From Zhouia amylolytica (lineage in GTDB: Bacteria > Bacteroidota > Bacteroidia > Flavobacteriales > Flavobacteriaceae), in assembly GCF_900116365.1 (NCBI RefSeq), contig NZ_FPAG01000003.1:381460-445459 (forward strand): a DNA stretch of 64,000 bases, read 5' to 3'. Of the stretch, positions 26,853 through 35,673 are shown piece by piece. The notes under the pieces are model-generated. The model did no database searches. It was not told the DNA's origin and worked only from the letters and a program-made list of their open reading frames with translations. Positions within the stretch are counted from its first letter, which is position 1. Every line of letters starts with the position of its first letter. Both the position numbers and the translations under genes were made by a program.

Positions 26853-28025
26853 TTATTTAATTTCCACCTGTAGTGGGGTGTTAGCTTTCTGAGCAAAACT
26901 TTCAATGTAATCTAACCATTCAGATTCATTTTCAAACTGCTTACTTTTTTTCCACCCAAATCCGGCATAATAGGTGATACTGTTATTCTTAACCTTTAAA
27001 TGGCCATATAGGTTACTGGAATCTCTTGCTTCTGTAATAAATTCTTCGTAACCAACCAATTGGTTGTCAGGGATAACAATTCCCGTTCCTAATGCAGAAT
27101 CACCATGATCTTCCCAATAAGATAACCAACCTTCTTTTAGATTTGCAGTCACAGAGCCATCTTTTTCATGAAGTGTAAGTCCGACAGACAAAGTATCTGT
27201 TCCTTTAACCTTAATGGTATATTTTGACAAATTACTTCCCTTATCCAGGGAAATATGTTTCTCCTCCGATATTTGCTGACCATTGGCATCCCAATCTGCA
27301 TACTTTAAAACGAAAGAAGTTCTGATCGGACCTGTGGTTATGGTTTTCCATTCAGTAAAATTTCTCGAAATAAAATAAGTGGTGTCTTTTTTAACAGCAA
27401 CACCGCCAATACCTCTGCTGGCACCTACATGAAAATTGTCAAGGCCTTCACCAGTATCCTGATGATAGGATCCATCGGTTTCCAGTTCTTTGTGGTACCA
27501 TTTATTGATGATTGGATAATCTACCCGTTTTAACCAGGCATCAATTCCACTTGAAAGTGTTCCCCCGGGTATATTTTCTTCTATCATTTTTTGAGCTCTT
27601 GGACCATAGGTTCTAAACGCTACCCGATCGTTTTCCCATGCGTAATCGTCAGTTCTTTCAGGAACAAAACGTGAGAAGCATGTTGGAATACTGTCATTAG
27701 CTGTGGAATTGGTAGAAGTAACTAATACATATTTTTTGCTACTATTGGCTTCCAAAATGGGTTGAAACAGTAATTGATCATTTTCTCCATCACCATCAAT
27801 GTCTACATATTGTATCGTTAGCATTTGGCCACTTTTGAAATCTTTAATACCATAACTATCAATAGAAGCGTTCTTTAAGCCCAATTGAGCTTTGCTTAAC
27901 GTTACTGTTTCATTTTGACGCTTAATATCCAGAGTGTTACTTACAACTATTACCGTGTCTTTGGTACAACTAATGCTAAACAAGGCGGGAAGTAGGAGTC
28001 CGGCAATTAATTTGGTTTTCATCAT
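26853..28025 (-). CDS. DUF4861-type lipoprotein of the uronate operon
   Basis: A lipoprotein of about 390 residues (signal ending LFSISC) that I recognise as DUF4861-like. The fold appears to be a large beta-sandwich resembling aldose-epimerase or glycan-binding proteins. Conserved-looking features are DGDGENDQLLFQP, AFRTYGPRAQKM, WYHKELETDGSYHQDTGEGLDNFHVG and YYAGFGWKKS. It is the last gene of a leftward operon with kduD and kduI, 1 nt after the kduD stop with the start chosen here; ATG codons at 28022 and 28037 are alternatives. Such genes sit beside uronate-processing enzymes, so a role in handling (unsaturated) uronate oligosaccharides outside the cytoplasm is plausible, but no catalytic residues can be named. 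Confidence 0.7.
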   Translation of the reverse strand: MMKTKLIAGLLLPALFSISCTKDTVIVVSNTLDIKRQNETVTLSKAQLGLKNASIDSYGIKDFKSGQMLTIQYVDIDGDGENDQLLFQPILEANSSKKYVLVTSTNSTANDSIPTCFSRFVPERTDDYAWENDRVAFRTYGPRAQKMIEENIPGGTLSSGIDAWLKRVDYPIINKWYHKELETDGSYHQDTGEGLDNFHVGASRGIGGVAVKKDTTYFISRNFTEWKTITTGPIRTSFVLKYADWDANGQQISEEKHISLDKGSNLSKYTIKVKGTDTLSVGLTLHEKDGSVTANLKEGWLSYWEDHGDSALGTGIVIPDNQLVGYEEFITEARDSSNLYGHLKVKNNSITYYAGFGWKKSKQFENESEWLDYIESFAQKANTPLQVEIK

Positions 28026-28026
28026 A

Positions 28027-28815
28027 TTAATCTTCATTTGCAGGTTTACCTATGGTGGCTAGTATACCACCGTCAACATATACGATTTGACCATTAACAA
28101 AATTACTGGCTTTCGAGCTTAAAAAAATGGCTGTTCCCTGAAGATCATCTGGATCTCCCCAGCGCCCGGCAGGGGTTCTGCCAACTATAAAATCGTTAAA
28201 AGGATGGCCATCTACCCGAATTGGAGCCGTTTGACTCGTGGCAAAGTAACCTGGGCCGATTCCATTCACCTGAATGTTGTGTTTTGCCCATTCTGTTGCC
28301 ATATTTTTAGTAAGCATTTTCAATCCTCCCTTAGCTGCCGCATAGGCTCCAACAGTGTTTCTGCCAAGCTCACTCATCATAGAGCACATATTAATTATTT
28401 TACCCTCACCACGAGTTATCATGCCTTTAACAACATGTTTTGCCATAATGAAAGGAGCAACCAGGTCTATTTTTAGAACTTGTTCGAAATCTGCAACCTC
28501 CATATCAACCATTGGAGTGCGTTTAATAATACCCGCATTGTTAACCAGAATATCTATTGGTGCAATATCGCTTTCTATTTGATTTAAAGCCGCAACAACT
28601 TCTTTTTCTGATGACACATCAAACTTATATCCATAAGCTTTAATGTCTTGTTCATTATAAAAAGCTACAGCCTTATCTATTTTTTCTTGAGATGAATTAC
28701 CATTAATAATAAGGGTTGCTCCGGCTTTGCCAATTCCTGTGGCTATGGCCATTCCAAGCCCATGGGTGCCACCCGTAATAAGTGCGGTCTTTCCGGTTAA
28801 ACTAAATAATTCCAT
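28027..28815 (-). CDS. kduD: 2-dehydro-3-deoxy-D-gluconate 5-dehydrogenase (KduD)
   Basis: A 262-residue SDR with an intact NAD-binding motif (ITGGTHGLGMA), LVNNAG, serine block and the canonical YAAAK catalytic pair. It lacks the lysine loss seen in the other SDR of this locus. The C-terminal substrate loop GRTPAGRWGDPDDL and VDGGILATIG are typical of KduD and gluconate 5-dehydrogenases. It reduces 3-deoxy-D-glycero-2,5-hexodiulosonate to 2-keto-3-deoxygluconate. It follows kduI by 5 nt in the leftward operon. With kdgK and kdgA at 51186-52888 it completes unsaturated-uronate catabolism. Confidence 0.92.
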   Translation of the reverse strand: MELFSLTGKTALITGGTHGLGMAIATGIGKAGATLIINGNSSQEKIDKAVAFYNEQDIKAYGYKFDVSSEKEVVAALNQIESDIAPIDILVNNAGIIKRTPMVDMEVADFEQVLKIDLVAPFIMAKHVVKGMITRGEGKIINMCSMMSELGRNTVGAYAAAKGGLKMLTKNMATEWAKHNIQVNGIGPGYFATSQTAPIRVDGHPFNDFIVGRTPAGRWGDPDDLQGTAIFLSSKASNFVNGQIVYVDGGILATIGKPANED

Positions 28816-28820
28816 AGTTG

Positions 28821-29663
28821 TTATTTTAAATCTTTTATGGCAGCCATATCCATATCGCCATAATCTAAGTTTTCACCCGCCATACCCCAAATAAAAGTAT
28901 AGCTACTAGTCCCTGAGCCGGCATGAATAGACCATGGAGGAGAAATAACTGCTTCATTATTTTGGAGCCATAGGTGTCTTGTCTCATCAGGTTGTCCCAT
29001 AAAATGACAAACAGATTGCTCTTCGGGTACTTCGAAATAGAAATAAACTTCCATTCTTCGATCATGTACATGGGCAGGCATGGTATTCCATACACTTCCT
29101 GTTTTTAATTCGGTCATACCCATTTGAAGTTGGCATGTTTGAACGACACTCTGAACAATTAATTTATTGATGGTTCGTGCATTTGAAGTTTCGAGAGCAC
29201 CCAATTCAACAATTTCAGCATTTTCTTTGGTGATCTTTTTAGTGGGATATTCTTTATGTGCCGGAGCTGAATTTAAATAAAATAACGCCGGTTTCTTGGG
29301 ATTATCACTTTTAAAAATAATGTCCTTGTTCCCTCTCCCTACATATAAAGCCTCTTTATAGTCGAGGGTAAAGATCTCTCCATCAACCTCGACGGTTCCG
29401 CTTCCACCAACGTTAATTACACCGAGCTCACGTCTCTCTAAAAAATAAGAGGCTTTAAGAGGATCAATAGCCTCCAGCTTTAATGATTTGTTTGCAGGTA
29501 CAGCTCCACCGGCTATATATCTGTCAAAATGAGTATAAGTCAGATTAATTTCATCATTTTGCATTAAGTTTTGGATTAAAAACTCTTCCCTTAATTCTTT
29601 GGTGTCCAATTTTTTTACCTCTTTAGGTGAAGAGGCGTATCTGGTTTCATAATTGATACTCAT
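28821..29663 (-). CDS. kduI: 5-dehydro-4-deoxy-D-glucuronate isomerase (KduI)
   Basis: A 280-residue cytoplasmic isomerase with the usual double cupin length. The zinc ligands align with those of Escherichia coli KduI: H198 and H200 in PAHVHDRR, E205 and H247 in SIHAGSG. It converts 4-deoxy-L-threo-5-hexosulose uronate, the product of lyase plus GH88 action, into 3-deoxy-D-glycero-2,5-hexodiulosonate for KduD. It is the first gene of a leftward operon whose promoter shares the palindromic LacI-type operator with the divergent GH88 gene. Confidence 0.95.
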   Translation of the reverse strand: MSINYETRYASSPKEVKKLDTKELREEFLIQNLMQNDEINLTYTHFDRYIAGGAVPANKSLKLEAIDPLKASYFLERRELGVINVGGSGTVEVDGEIFTLDYKEALYVGRGNKDIIFKSDNPKKPALFYLNSAPAHKEYPTKKITKENAEIVELGALETSNARTINKLIVQSVVQTCQLQMGMTELKTGSVWNTMPAHVHDRRMEVYFYFEVPEEQSVCHFMGQPDETRHLWLQNNEAVISPPWSIHAGSGTSSYTFIWGMAGENLDYGDMDMAAIKDLK

Positions 29664-29695
29664 AATTGTCTTTAAATAAATTTATGTGCATATAA

Positions 29696-29724
29696 TAATT
29701 GTAAAATTACAAAATTTTATACAA
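29696..29724 (-). promoter_or_regulatory. Predicted promoter of the kduI-kduD operon
   Basis: On the minus strand, TTG (29724-29722) lies inside the palindromic operator, followed after 18 nt by TACAATTA (29703-29696), one mismatch from the TAnnATTG form seen at the other operator promoters here. It is weaker than the divergent + strand promoter. Confidence 0.5.
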
Positions 29725-29734
29725 TCGATTGTAT
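29719..29734. promoter_or_regulatory. Perfect 16-bp LacI-type operator between kduI and the GH88 gene
   Basis: ATACAATCGATTGTAT is its own reverse complement with a central CG step, the usual shape of LacI/PurR-family operators. It overlaps the -33 TTG elements of both divergent promoters, so binding should repress both directions. The LacI-family gene at 31235 is the natural candidate regulator. Confidence 0.8.
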
Positions 29735-29758
29735 TTTAAGTGGATTTTTTTATATTTG
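29729..29758 (+). promoter_or_regulatory. Predicted promoter of the GH88 gene
   Basis: TTG at 29729-29731 and TATATTTG at 29751-29758 with a 19-nt spacer match the Bacteroidota consensus exactly. The TTG lies in the operator palindrome. It leaves a leader of about 130 nt before the ATG. Confidence 0.75.
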
Positions 29759-29807
29759 TAACTGGTTAGTTAAAGCAAAATGACAAAAAGTTAGTTTGGT
29801 TGACTTC

Positions 29808-29836
29808 AAAGGGTTACTCTTGTGGTAGCCCTTTTT
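29808..29836 (+). terminator. Terminator-like hairpin in the GH88 leader
   Basis: AAAGGGTTAC (29808-29817) pairs with GTAGCCCTTT (29825-29834) with one G-U pair and a 7-nt loop, followed by further T residues. It lies between the predicted promoter and the GH88 start codon, so it could act as an attenuator, as a stabilising 5' structure, or have no role. Confidence 0.5.
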
Positions 29837-29897
29837 AAGTCCTTTGATTAACTTAGACGTGAATTTGATATCCTTTTAAAAATAATCGACTGTAAAC

Positions 29898-31091
29898 ATG
29901 AAAATGAAAACTAAGTTACCATTGTTTCTATTCTGTGCTATTTTAGTGAGCGCTTGTAAAAAGAAAGTAGAAAAAGAAGAAGTTAAATATTCAACAATAG
30001 AGTTGGCTACCATGCAGTATGATTCTGCGTATAATAACGTAGTATCTCATATTGATAGTAAAAAGTTTATTCCAAGAACAACAAAGAATGATACCTTAAG
30101 ATTGGTTGGAGCTTATGATTGGACGAGTGGATTTTATCCGGGTACCTTGTGGAATCTTTATGCTTTAACCAAAAATCAGAAATGGAAAGACCGTGCGAGC
30201 TTGTATACCGAAAAATTGGATACAATTCAATACTGGGAAGGCAACCATGATGTTGGATTTATGATTGAATGTAGTTATGGAAACGGATTAAAGTATATGA
30301 ATTCTTTTCAATACGATTCGGTTATTGTACAAACAGCAAGATCCCTTTCAAAGCGATTTAAACCGAACGCAGGGGTAATTCAATCATGGGAGTGGAGTAA
30401 AAAATGGGATTGCCCTGTAATTATTGATAATATGATGAATTTGGAATTGTTGTTCCATGCTACCCGAATTACTGGTGATTCTACTTTTTATAACATAGCG
30501 ACGACTCACGCTAATACAACAATAAAGAATCATTTCAGAGAAGACAACAGTTCGTACCACGTGGTAGATTATAATAAAGAAACAGGTGAGATCATACAAA
30601 AAAACACCCATCAGGGATTAAGTGATGACTCAGCATGGTCCAGAGGTCAGGCTTGGGGTCTGTATGGTTATACGTTGTGTTTCAGAGAGACTAAAGATCA
30701 GGCATATTTGGATCAAGCCAATAAGATAGCCGCGTTTATAAAAAATCATCCAAATCTTCCTGAAGATAAAGTGCCATACTGGGATTATAATGCGCCTGCA
30801 GGTGAGGAAACCCCTAGAGATGCTTCGGCCGCTGCTATTGCAGCTTCTGCACTTTATGAATTAAGTCAGTTTGTTGAGGGTGAAATGAAAACAGAATACA
30901 TTAATTTTGCGAACCAGATTGTGGAAAGTTTAAGCGCTCCAAAATACCTGGCAGAAATTGGATCAAATGGAGGATTTATATTGAAACATTCTGTTGGTAG
31001 TAAACCGCATGGAGTAGAGGTAGATGTACCTCTGAATTATGCAGATTACTACTTTCTAGAAGCCCTGATAAGAAAAGATAAACTAAATTAG
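29898..31091 (+). CDS. GH88 unsaturated glucuronyl hydrolase, lipoprotein
   Basis: A 397-residue alpha/alpha-barrel enzyme with a lipoprotein signal (AILVSACKKK). The two catalytic aspartates known for the family are D118 in GNHDVGFMIECSYG and D177 in VIIDNMMNLELLF. SDDSAWSRGQAWGLYGY and the end segment APAGEETPRDASAAAIAASALYEL are diagnostic. It hydrates the 4,5-double bond of unsaturated uronic acid at the non-reducing end of lyase products and releases 4-deoxy-5-keto-uronate, the KduI substrate. It is divergent from kduI and shares its operator. The lipid anchor suggests action in the periplasm or at the outer membrane, so the free uronate would then need the TRAP transporter. Confidence 0.95.
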   Translation: MKMKTKLPLFLFCAILVSACKKKVEKEEVKYSTIELATMQYDSAYNNVVSHIDSKKFIPRTTKNDTLRLVGAYDWTSGFYPGTLWNLYALTKNQKWKDRASLYTEKLDTIQYWEGNHDVGFMIECSYGNGLKYMNSFQYDSVIVQTARSLSKRFKPNAGVIQSWEWSKKWDCPVIIDNMMNLELLFHATRITGDSTFYNIATTHANTTIKNHFREDNSSYHVVDYNKETGEIIQKNTHQGLSDDSAWSRGQAWGLYGYTLCFRETKDQAYLDQANKIAAFIKNHPNLPEDKVPYWDYNAPAGEETPRDASAAAIAASALYELSQFVEGEMKTEYINFANQIVESLSAPKYLAEIGSNGGFILKHSVGSKPHGVEVDVPLNYADYYFLEALIRKDKLN

Positions 31092-31140
31092 TAAAAGATC
31101 AGTTTGATTAGCTTCGCAAGTAATTAAATCAGGCATTTGA

Positions 31141-31192
31141 AAGTTCGTAATTATCCTGTATAGTATTTATGGGTATAATTACGGACTTTTTT
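31141..31192 (+). terminator. Intrinsic terminator after the GH88 gene
   Basis: AAGTTCGTAATTAT (31141-31154) pairs with ATAATTACGGACTT (31175-31188), 14 bp with one G-U pair, followed by a TTTTTT-rich tail. It separates GH88 from the LacI-family gene. Confidence 0.8.
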
Positions 31193-31234
31193 ATTACTTT
31201 GAGCAACTGATGAATTTTACGACTTAAGACATAA

Positions 31235-32257
31235 ATGAAAAAAGGAAAGGCGACAATACACGAAATTGCAAAAGCCCTTGGAATTGATAGTTCTACGGTT
31301 TCCAGAGCCTTAAATAATAGTGATCGTGTAACACAGAAAACTAAAGATAAGGTTTTAGCAAAAGCAAAGGAGTTAGGGTATCAAAGAAATTTAATTGCCT
31401 CTAATCTAAGACGCAATAAATCAAATACCATAGGTGTCATTGTGCCTAGAATTTCAAGACACTTCTTTTCTTCAGCAATTGCCGGAATTGAGGAAGCAGC
31501 ATTTTTAGCGGGTTATAATGTAATTATAAGTCAATCCATGGAAAAGCTGGATCGCGAAAAGAGTAGTCTGAATAATTTATGGTCAAACAGAGTCGATGGA
31601 ATTTTAATTTCCGTTTCTATGGAAACCGAAATCTGCGATCATTTAAAATTTCTCAGGGATAATGATGTTCCATTAGTTTTCTTTGACAGGCATTGTCCGG
31701 ATATGGAGCAAAGCAGCAAGGTACTTATCGATGATTCCAGAGCCTCATATGAAGCGGTAACCCATTTAATAGAGAAAGGATGCAAGAAGATTGTTCATTT
31801 TTCTGGTCCTCAATCACTTGAAATCTATAAAAACCGATTAAAAGGATATAGAAGAGCCCTGGATGAACATGGAATTCCATTTAACAAAGATTTGGTCATT
31901 ACTTCGACACTAATGGAAGTAGATGGTAAAGACATGATCAAGGAGCTCATGGATAAGCATAAAGATATAGATGGCATTTTCTCAGCCAATGATGTAGCTG
32001 CGATTGGCGCAATGAAGTATTTGAAAAAACAGGGTGTTCGAATACCTGAAGATATTGCTATTGTAGGATTTAGTAATGAACCCATTGCTGAAGCTATAGA
32101 ACCCTCACTTACAACCATCGATCAGTCTGGTTTTGAATTGGGTAGAACTGCATGTAACCTCCTGATTGAAAATATAAATTCTAAAGAAAAAGTACTCGAT
32201 CGGACACTTATTTTGAATCCAACTCTAATCAAAAGAGAATCCACAAACAGAAAATAG
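31235..32257 (+). CDS. LacI-family transcriptional regulator of the locus
   Basis: A 340-residue repressor. The N-terminal helix-turn-helix and hinge are clear (TIHEIAKALGIDSSTVSRALNNSDRV, with NLIASNLRRNKSNTIGVIVP leading into the sensor). The periplasmic-binding-protein-like domain continues with FFDRHCPDM, GIFSANDVAAIGAMKYL and IVGFSNEPIAEAIEPSLTTI. It is located between GH88 and susC. A palindrome with a central CG recurs at five positions in this PUL, four of them on promoters of uronate, SusC, sulfatase and lyase genes, so this protein most likely binds them. The inducer is unknown; a pathway intermediate such as 2-keto-3-deoxygluconate is a guess. Confidence 0.93.
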   Translation: MKKGKATIHEIAKALGIDSSTVSRALNNSDRVTQKTKDKVLAKAKELGYQRNLIASNLRRNKSNTIGVIVPRISRHFFSSAIAGIEEAAFLAGYNVIISQSMEKLDREKSSLNNLWSNRVDGILISVSMETEICDHLKFLRDNDVPLVFFDRHCPDMEQSSKVLIDDSRASYEAVTHLIEKGCKKIVHFSGPQSLEIYKNRLKGYRRALDEHGIPFNKDLVITSTLMEVDGKDMIKELMDKHKDIDGIFSANDVAAIGAMKYLKKQGVRIPEDIAIVGFSNEPIAEAIEPSLTTIDQSGFELGRTACNLLIENINSKEKVLDRTLILNPTLIKRESTNRK

Positions 32258-32403
32258 TATCACTGAATTTATTTGGAAAGGCTTGTAATCATGGGGTTAT
32301 AAGTCTTTTTCATTTCCTTGCGATTCATTAGGACAATCGCACTAAAAAGTAAACAAATGATAAAAATAACTTTCGATAAATATCATTTTATTATTTTTTT
32401 TAA

Positions 32404-32444
32404 ATCCAAACGATTGTATTTTTAAACTATATTTTTTAATATTG
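32404..32444 (+). promoter_or_regulatory. Operator and predicted promoter upstream of susC
   Basis: ATCCAAACGATTGTAT (32404-32419) matches the perfect operator at 14 of 16 positions. Its TTG (32414-32416) is followed after 20 nt by TAATATTG (32437-32444). This is the same arrangement as at 41929 and 48972. The rest of the 228-nt gap between the lacI-like gene and susC is AT-rich with no other feature I can support. Confidence 0.65.
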
Positions 32445-32485
32445 TCAAGTGATTAACCATTTTTTAACTTAATAATTAAATAATT

Positions 32486-35400
32486 ATGAACAAACTGTAT
32501 AGTTTTAGAGTAAAACCTACTATAAGTAGTAGTATTTTGCTCTTCTTTTGTCTTATATCTGTAAGTGTTCAGGCGAATTCTTCTTTTAAAGATAAAATAC
32601 AATCGATTGTAAAAGGTCAGGTAACCGATGAAAGTGGTGCGCCAATTCCCGGGGTAAACGTCCTTCTGGAAGGAACAAGCACTGGTGTGGCTACAGATTT
32701 TGATGGTATGTATGAAATTAATATTAGCGGAAATAACCCGGTTCTTACATTCAGTTACGTTGGATTTATAAAACAATCTGTTCCCGTTGCCGGTCAAAAT
32801 ACGGTGAACGTTAGCCTTAAAGAAGATGTTTCACAACTAGATGAGGTGGTTGTCGTAGGTTATGGTACTCAGAAAAAAGCCTCCATGACTTCTGCGGTTT
32901 CTACGGTCGATTCAAAAGCTATAGCGGACAGACCTGTTACCAATGCCATTAACGCCCTTCAGGGTACAGCAGCTGGTCTTAATGTAACCAGAACCTCAGG
33001 TCAACCGGGTGATGAGAACTTAAGTATCCAGGTTAGAGGGGTTTCTTCAGCGAACGGGGCCGTTGACCCTCTATTGGTCGTTGATGGAGTATCAATGTCT
33101 TCCCTGGCACCTTTACAACGTATGAATCCTGATGATATTGAATCGATTACCATCCTGAAGGATGCAGCAGCTGCGGCCATTTATGGTGCAAGAGCTGCCG
33201 GAGGGGTTATTTTAGTGACTACAAAGACAGGAACCGAAGGTAAATTTACGGTTGATTATAACGGTAGAATATCGGCACAATGGGCATTAAATGTTCCTGA
33301 GCGTTTAACATTGTTAGAAGAGGCTCAGTATTCAAATCTTGCACGAACGAATGCTGGTGTTGGTTTGGAATACAGCGATTTTGATTTGGAGAATATCCGA
33401 AACGGTGTTGAGTTTGTTGTCGATCCGAACAACCCAAATAAGTACCGTACATACAATCAGAAAAGTATAAGAGATCAAATATTGCGCGACCAATACTTTA
33501 TGCAATCTCATAACTTGAATGTTAGTGGAGGTTCAGAAAAAATTAAATATCTTTTTTCTTTAGGTCATCTAGACCAGGAGGGTGTGTTTAAAGTTGGGCC
33601 GGATGCCTATAGAAGATGGAACCTGCGTTCAAATGTAAATGCTGAAATTTCTGACCATGTTAGTTTTGATTCGAAAATCAGTTATTCTACAGAATCAAAA
33701 GACAGACCTGCTGTAGGAGTAAGTGGCTATGGATTATTACAACAAGTCTATCAGGCCAGACTTAGATTTCCAATCCATACACCAGACGGAAAATTGTTCG
33801 GAGGAGCAGGAACCTCGGGTAATAATACATATGCATATTTAACCGAAGGTGGATATCAGGATGATAATTATGATGAGTTAAACGGTACGTTTACCCTTAC
33901 CATCAAAGACATCGTTAAAGGTTTAAAACTCAGAACAATTTATGGTCGTCAGATCGATAGAAAAGATTTCAGGTCTTTTAGAAGAACGGTTGAATTATGG
34001 GATTTAGATGATTCTAAACCTGTTTACTACCTAAACAGACCAAACAATTACTACAGGTATTCCAGAAAAAGAACAACCGATAACTTCCAGTTTTTAGCAG
34101 ATTACGATCTTACCATTGCCGAAAAGCATAAATTTCATGCCTTGGTTGGTTATCAATGGGAAGATTATTCATCATCTTCATTCGGAGCCTCTGTAAAGAA
34201 TTTGGTGAGTAATGATTTACCGACTCTGGAATTAGCAGAGGAAGGATCAGAAGCCGTTGAAGAAGGCCTTGTAGAGTATGCGAATCAATCTCTTTTAGGT
34301 AGGATAAATTATAATTATGATGATAAATACTTGATTGAGGCAACCATTCGATCTGATGAAAGTTCAAGGTTGGCTCCAGGAGAAAGAACAAAGTGGTTCT
34401 ATTCCGTATCAGCCGGATGGAATATGCATAGAGAAGGATGGTTTAAAAATACATTGCCATTTATTTCACAATTTAAGCCTAGGTTCTCTTGGGGACAATT
34501 AGGAAATGCTAACGCAAATATTATAGGGTATTATGATTATTTACCGCTTATCAGCAATGGTAGTGGTATGGTTTTCGGAGAAGCTGAAGACCGTGCGATG
34601 TACTTTTACCAAGGTTCAATTCCATCATCAAGTTTAGGTTGGGAGACCCTCGAAACTACAGATTATGGATTTGATTTTGGGATTCTTAAAAACAAGATAA
34701 CCGGAAGTTTCGATTATTATAAGAAAACAAATAACAACATGCTGGTACAGGTAAGAAGACCTGCAACACTGGGGGTTGGAGCTCCACGTACCAATGAAGG
34801 TGAATTAAAGAGTTGGGGATGGGAAGCCGCATTATCCTATCGCGATCAAATTGGAGATGATTTCAATTTTACTTTAGGATTTAACATCTCTGATAATCAA
34901 AATGAATTGATAAATTACGGTGAAGGATATAATCTTGTTGGTGGTGGCGTTAATGGTAAAATAACAGGATTACCGCTGAATACCATTTGGGGTTATGAAA
35001 CAGTTTCGGGGTATATAGAAACTCAGGAACAACTGGATAATGCTCCTTTCTATAGCAGTAGAACAGGTCTAGGTGATATTGAATATGTTGATCAAAATGG
35101 AGATGGCAGGATTAACAACGGTGGAGGTACTGTTGAAGATCATGGAGATTTGGTGAAATTAGGAAGTACCCAACAGCGATACATCTATGGGATCAATTTA
35201 AATACCAATTGGAAGGCTTTAGATTTTAGTATTTTCTTACAAGGAGTAGGGAAGAGAAATATAATTCCTTCCAGGTATGTGTCTCAACCTTTAATTTATT
35301 CATGGATACAGCCAATGTCAATACACACAGATTACTATACACCTGATAATCCGGATGCTGCATTTCCAAGGCCTTTTATTGGTGGGCATCATAATTTCGC

Positions 35401-35656
35401 AACCTCAGACAGGTGGGTTCTTAATGCTGCTTACTTAAGAATAAAGAATATGCAGCTTGGATATTCTATTCCGGAACAATACATAGATAAAATGAATTTA
35501 TCTCGTGTTCGACTTTATTTGTCTGCAGAGAATGTAGCTACATTTTCTAAACTAGGCGTTTTTGATGGCGTGTTAGATCCTGAGCAAAGAAATAATGCCC
35601 ATGCAGATTATCCGTTAAGTGGTTCTTTAGCTATAGGTGTACATGTATCATTTTAA
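32486..35656 (+). CDS. susC: SusC-family TonB-dependent glycan importer
   Basis: A 1056-residue outer-membrane transporter. A signal peptide (to about residue 31) precedes the carboxypeptidase-D-like regulatory domain (VKGQVTDESGAPIPGVNVLLEGTS, about 40-115), then the SusC linker with the TonB-box-like LDEVVVVGYGTQ and the plug (ALQGTAAGLNV, IQVRGVSS, LLVVDGV, SITILKDAAAAAIYGARAAGGVILVTTK). The rest is the 22-strand barrel ending in aromatic IGVHVSF. It would import large oligosaccharides together with the SusD lipoprotein that follows. The reading frame also contains a palindromic operator copy at 32597-32612. It is the only SusC in the window. Confidence 0.97.
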   Translation: MNKLYSFRVKPTISSSILLFFCLISVSVQANSSFKDKIQSIVKGQVTDESGAPIPGVNVLLEGTSTGVATDFDGMYEINISGNNPVLTFSYVGFIKQSVPVAGQNTVNVSLKEDVSQLDEVVVVGYGTQKKASMTSAVSTVDSKAIADRPVTNAINALQGTAAGLNVTRTSGQPGDENLSIQVRGVSSANGAVDPLLVVDGVSMSSLAPLQRMNPDDIESITILKDAAAAAIYGARAAGGVILVTTKTGTEGKFTVDYNGRISAQWALNVPERLTLLEEAQYSNLARTNAGVGLEYSDFDLENIRNGVEFVVDPNNPNKYRTYNQKSIRDQILRDQYFMQSHNLNVSGGSEKIKYLFSLGHLDQEGVFKVGPDAYRRWNLRSNVNAEISDHVSFDSKISYSTESKDRPAVGVSGYGLLQQVYQARLRFPIHTPDGKLFGGAGTSGNNTYAYLTEGGYQDDNYDELNGTFTLTIKDIVKGLKLRTIYGRQIDRKDFRSFRRTVELWDLDDSKPVYYLNRPNNYYRYSRKRTTDNFQFLADYDLTIAEKHKFHALVGYQWEDYSSSSFGASVKNLVSNDLPTLELAEEGSEAVEEGLVEYANQSLLGRINYNYDDKYLIEATIRSDESSRLAPGERTKWFYSVSAGWNMHREGWFKNTLPFISQFKPRFSWGQLGNANANIIGYYDYLPLISNGSGMVFGEAEDRAMYFYQGSIPSSSLGWETLETTDYGFDFGILKNKITGSFDYYKKTNNNMLVQVRRPATLGVGAPRTNEGELKSWGWEAALSYRDQIGDDFNFTLGFNISDNQNELINYGEGYNLVGGGVNGKITGLPLNTIWGYETVSGYIETQEQLDNAPFYSSRTGLGDIEYVDQNGDGRINNGGGTVEDHGDLVKLGSTQQRYIYGINLNTNWKALDFSIFLQGVGKRNIIPSRYVSQPLIYSWIQPMSIHTDYYTPDNPDAAFPRPFIGGHHNFATSDRWVLNAAYLRIKNMQLGYSIPEQYIDKMNLSRVRLYLSAENVATFSKLGVFDGVLDPEQRNNAHADYPLSGSLAIGVHVSF
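32597..32612. promoter_or_regulatory. Intragenic LacI-type operator copy inside susC
   Basis: ATACAATCGATTGTAA matches the perfect operator at 15 of 16 positions but lies 111 nt inside the susC coding sequence, encoding residues IQSIV. Its centre is about 193 bp from the centre of the promoter site at 32404, a distance suited to repressor looping or to a roadblock. Confidence 0.6.
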
Positions 35657-35673
35657 TGATTAAAAAGATAATT

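Noticed and set aside
32486..35656. Anti-sigma/ECF sigma (SusC transducer) control of susC
   Set aside because: The SusC N-terminus leads straight into the carboxypeptidase-like domain without a STN domain, and no ECF sigma or anti-sigma gene is nearby.
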